Part shown: positions 12,727 through 12,900 of the stretch, piece after piece | Layout: each line of letters starts with the position of its first letter | Position numbering within the stretch: position 1 is the stretch's first letter | Source: Chloroflexota bacterium | GTDB taxonomy: Bacteria; Chloroflexota; Anaerolineae; Anaerolineales; Villigracilaceae | Reading direction: 5' to 3' | Assembly (NCBI GenBank): GCA_021823555.1 | Contig: JAKANW010000028.1 | Span: 1 to 12,900 of the forward strand | Length of the DNA stretch: 12,900 nucleotides | The notes under the pieces: model-generated | Databases searched by the model: none | What the model was told of the DNA's origin: nothing | What the model saw: the letters and a program-made list of their open reading frames with translations, nothing else | Program-made: the position numbers and the translations under genes

Positions 12727-12900
12727 GTTTCAATCCACGCTCCCCGTGAAGGGAGCGACGATTACACTTATGGTCACTGATGCAACAAGCTGGATTAGTT
12801 TCAATCCACGCTCCCCGTGAAGGGAGCGACTGCCAGCACTGATACGCTGCACTCCTTTGGCTAAGTTTCAATCCACGCTCCCCGTGAAGGGAGCGACGAA
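12727..12900 (-). CRISPR. CRISPR array, subtype I-C-like repeat, leader-distal end, continues past the window
   Basis: Three identical 33-nt repeats lie at 12727-12759, 12798-12830 and 12865-12897. They begin GTTTCAATCCACGC and end GGGAGCGAC, with an internal CGCTCCC/GGGAGCG stem. The spacers are 38 nt (12760-12797) and 34 nt (12831-12864), and a third begins at 12898. The repeat form is typical of subtype I-C, whose transcribed orientation ends GGATTGAAAC. The array therefore reads on the minus strand and its leader lies to the right of the window. No cas gene is visible, so the subtype rests on the repeat alone. Confidence 0.95.

Noticed and set aside
12571..12780. 69-codon plus-strand frame running into the CRISPR array
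   Set aside because: It translates through the tandem repeat, the I-E-like relic and an array repeat, so it is not a plausible gene.

Overview
This window is one gene-dense, single-strand (+) locus encoding an ethanolamine-utilization (Eut) bacterial microcompartment (BMC). It starts inside a truncated transporter gene and ends in a CRISPR array. Gene order: APC-family permease (5' end outside the window), eutN (pentameric shell vertex), eutA (reactivase), a small membrane protein of unknown function, eutB and eutC (adenosylcobalamin-dependent ethanolamine ammonia-lyase), eutL (trimeric shell protein), an acylating aldehyde dehydrogenase (eutE-like), eutM (hexameric shell protein), eutQ (cupin), eutT (corrinoid adenosyltransferase), eutJ (actin-fold chaperone-like), a double-domain BMC-T shell protein, and a 118-aa protein joining a EutQ/EutT-like N-terminal module to a possible encapsulation helix.

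How the genes work together (established Eut biology applied to these homologues): the permease probably brings in ethanolamine or a related amine. EutBC splits ethanolamine into acetaldehyde and ammonia. EutA and EutT keep the B12 cofactor active. The aldehyde dehydrogenase makes acetyl-CoA. EutN, EutM, EutL and the BMC-T protein build the shell that confines acetaldehyde. Amphipathic helices at the EutC N-terminus, the dehydrogenase C-terminus and the C-terminus of the 118-aa protein look like cargo-targeting peptides. The window has no EutH, EutD/PduL, EutG, EutP, EutS, EutK, EutR or EutVW; these may lie outside it, be replaced or be absent.

Intergenic gaps carry a lot of structure. A strong terminator overlaps the eutN stop codon. 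Two complete palindromic elements with 12- to 14-bp terminal inverted repeats fill the eutC-eutL and eutL-dehydrogenase gaps, and a degraded relative lies before the last gene. A second GAGCG/GAAG-rich repeat family sits in three other gaps. A 26-bp stem-loop precedes eutM, and a possible three-way-junction fold lies between eutM and eutQ.

The last 400 bases have no convincing gene. They hold a heptamer tandem repeat, a 9-nt tandem repeat, a solitary type I-E-like CRISPR repeat relic, and the leader-distal end of a subtype I-C-like array (three 33-nt repeats seen) that runs off the window. No cas genes are visible.

Organism: a moderately GC-rich bacterium. The intergenic repeat style, the stacked BMC-T related to the Haliangium type, and the APC permease in place of EutH make me favour an Anaerolineae-like Chloroflexota. 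This is an inference with modest confidence; no phylogenetic marker is present.
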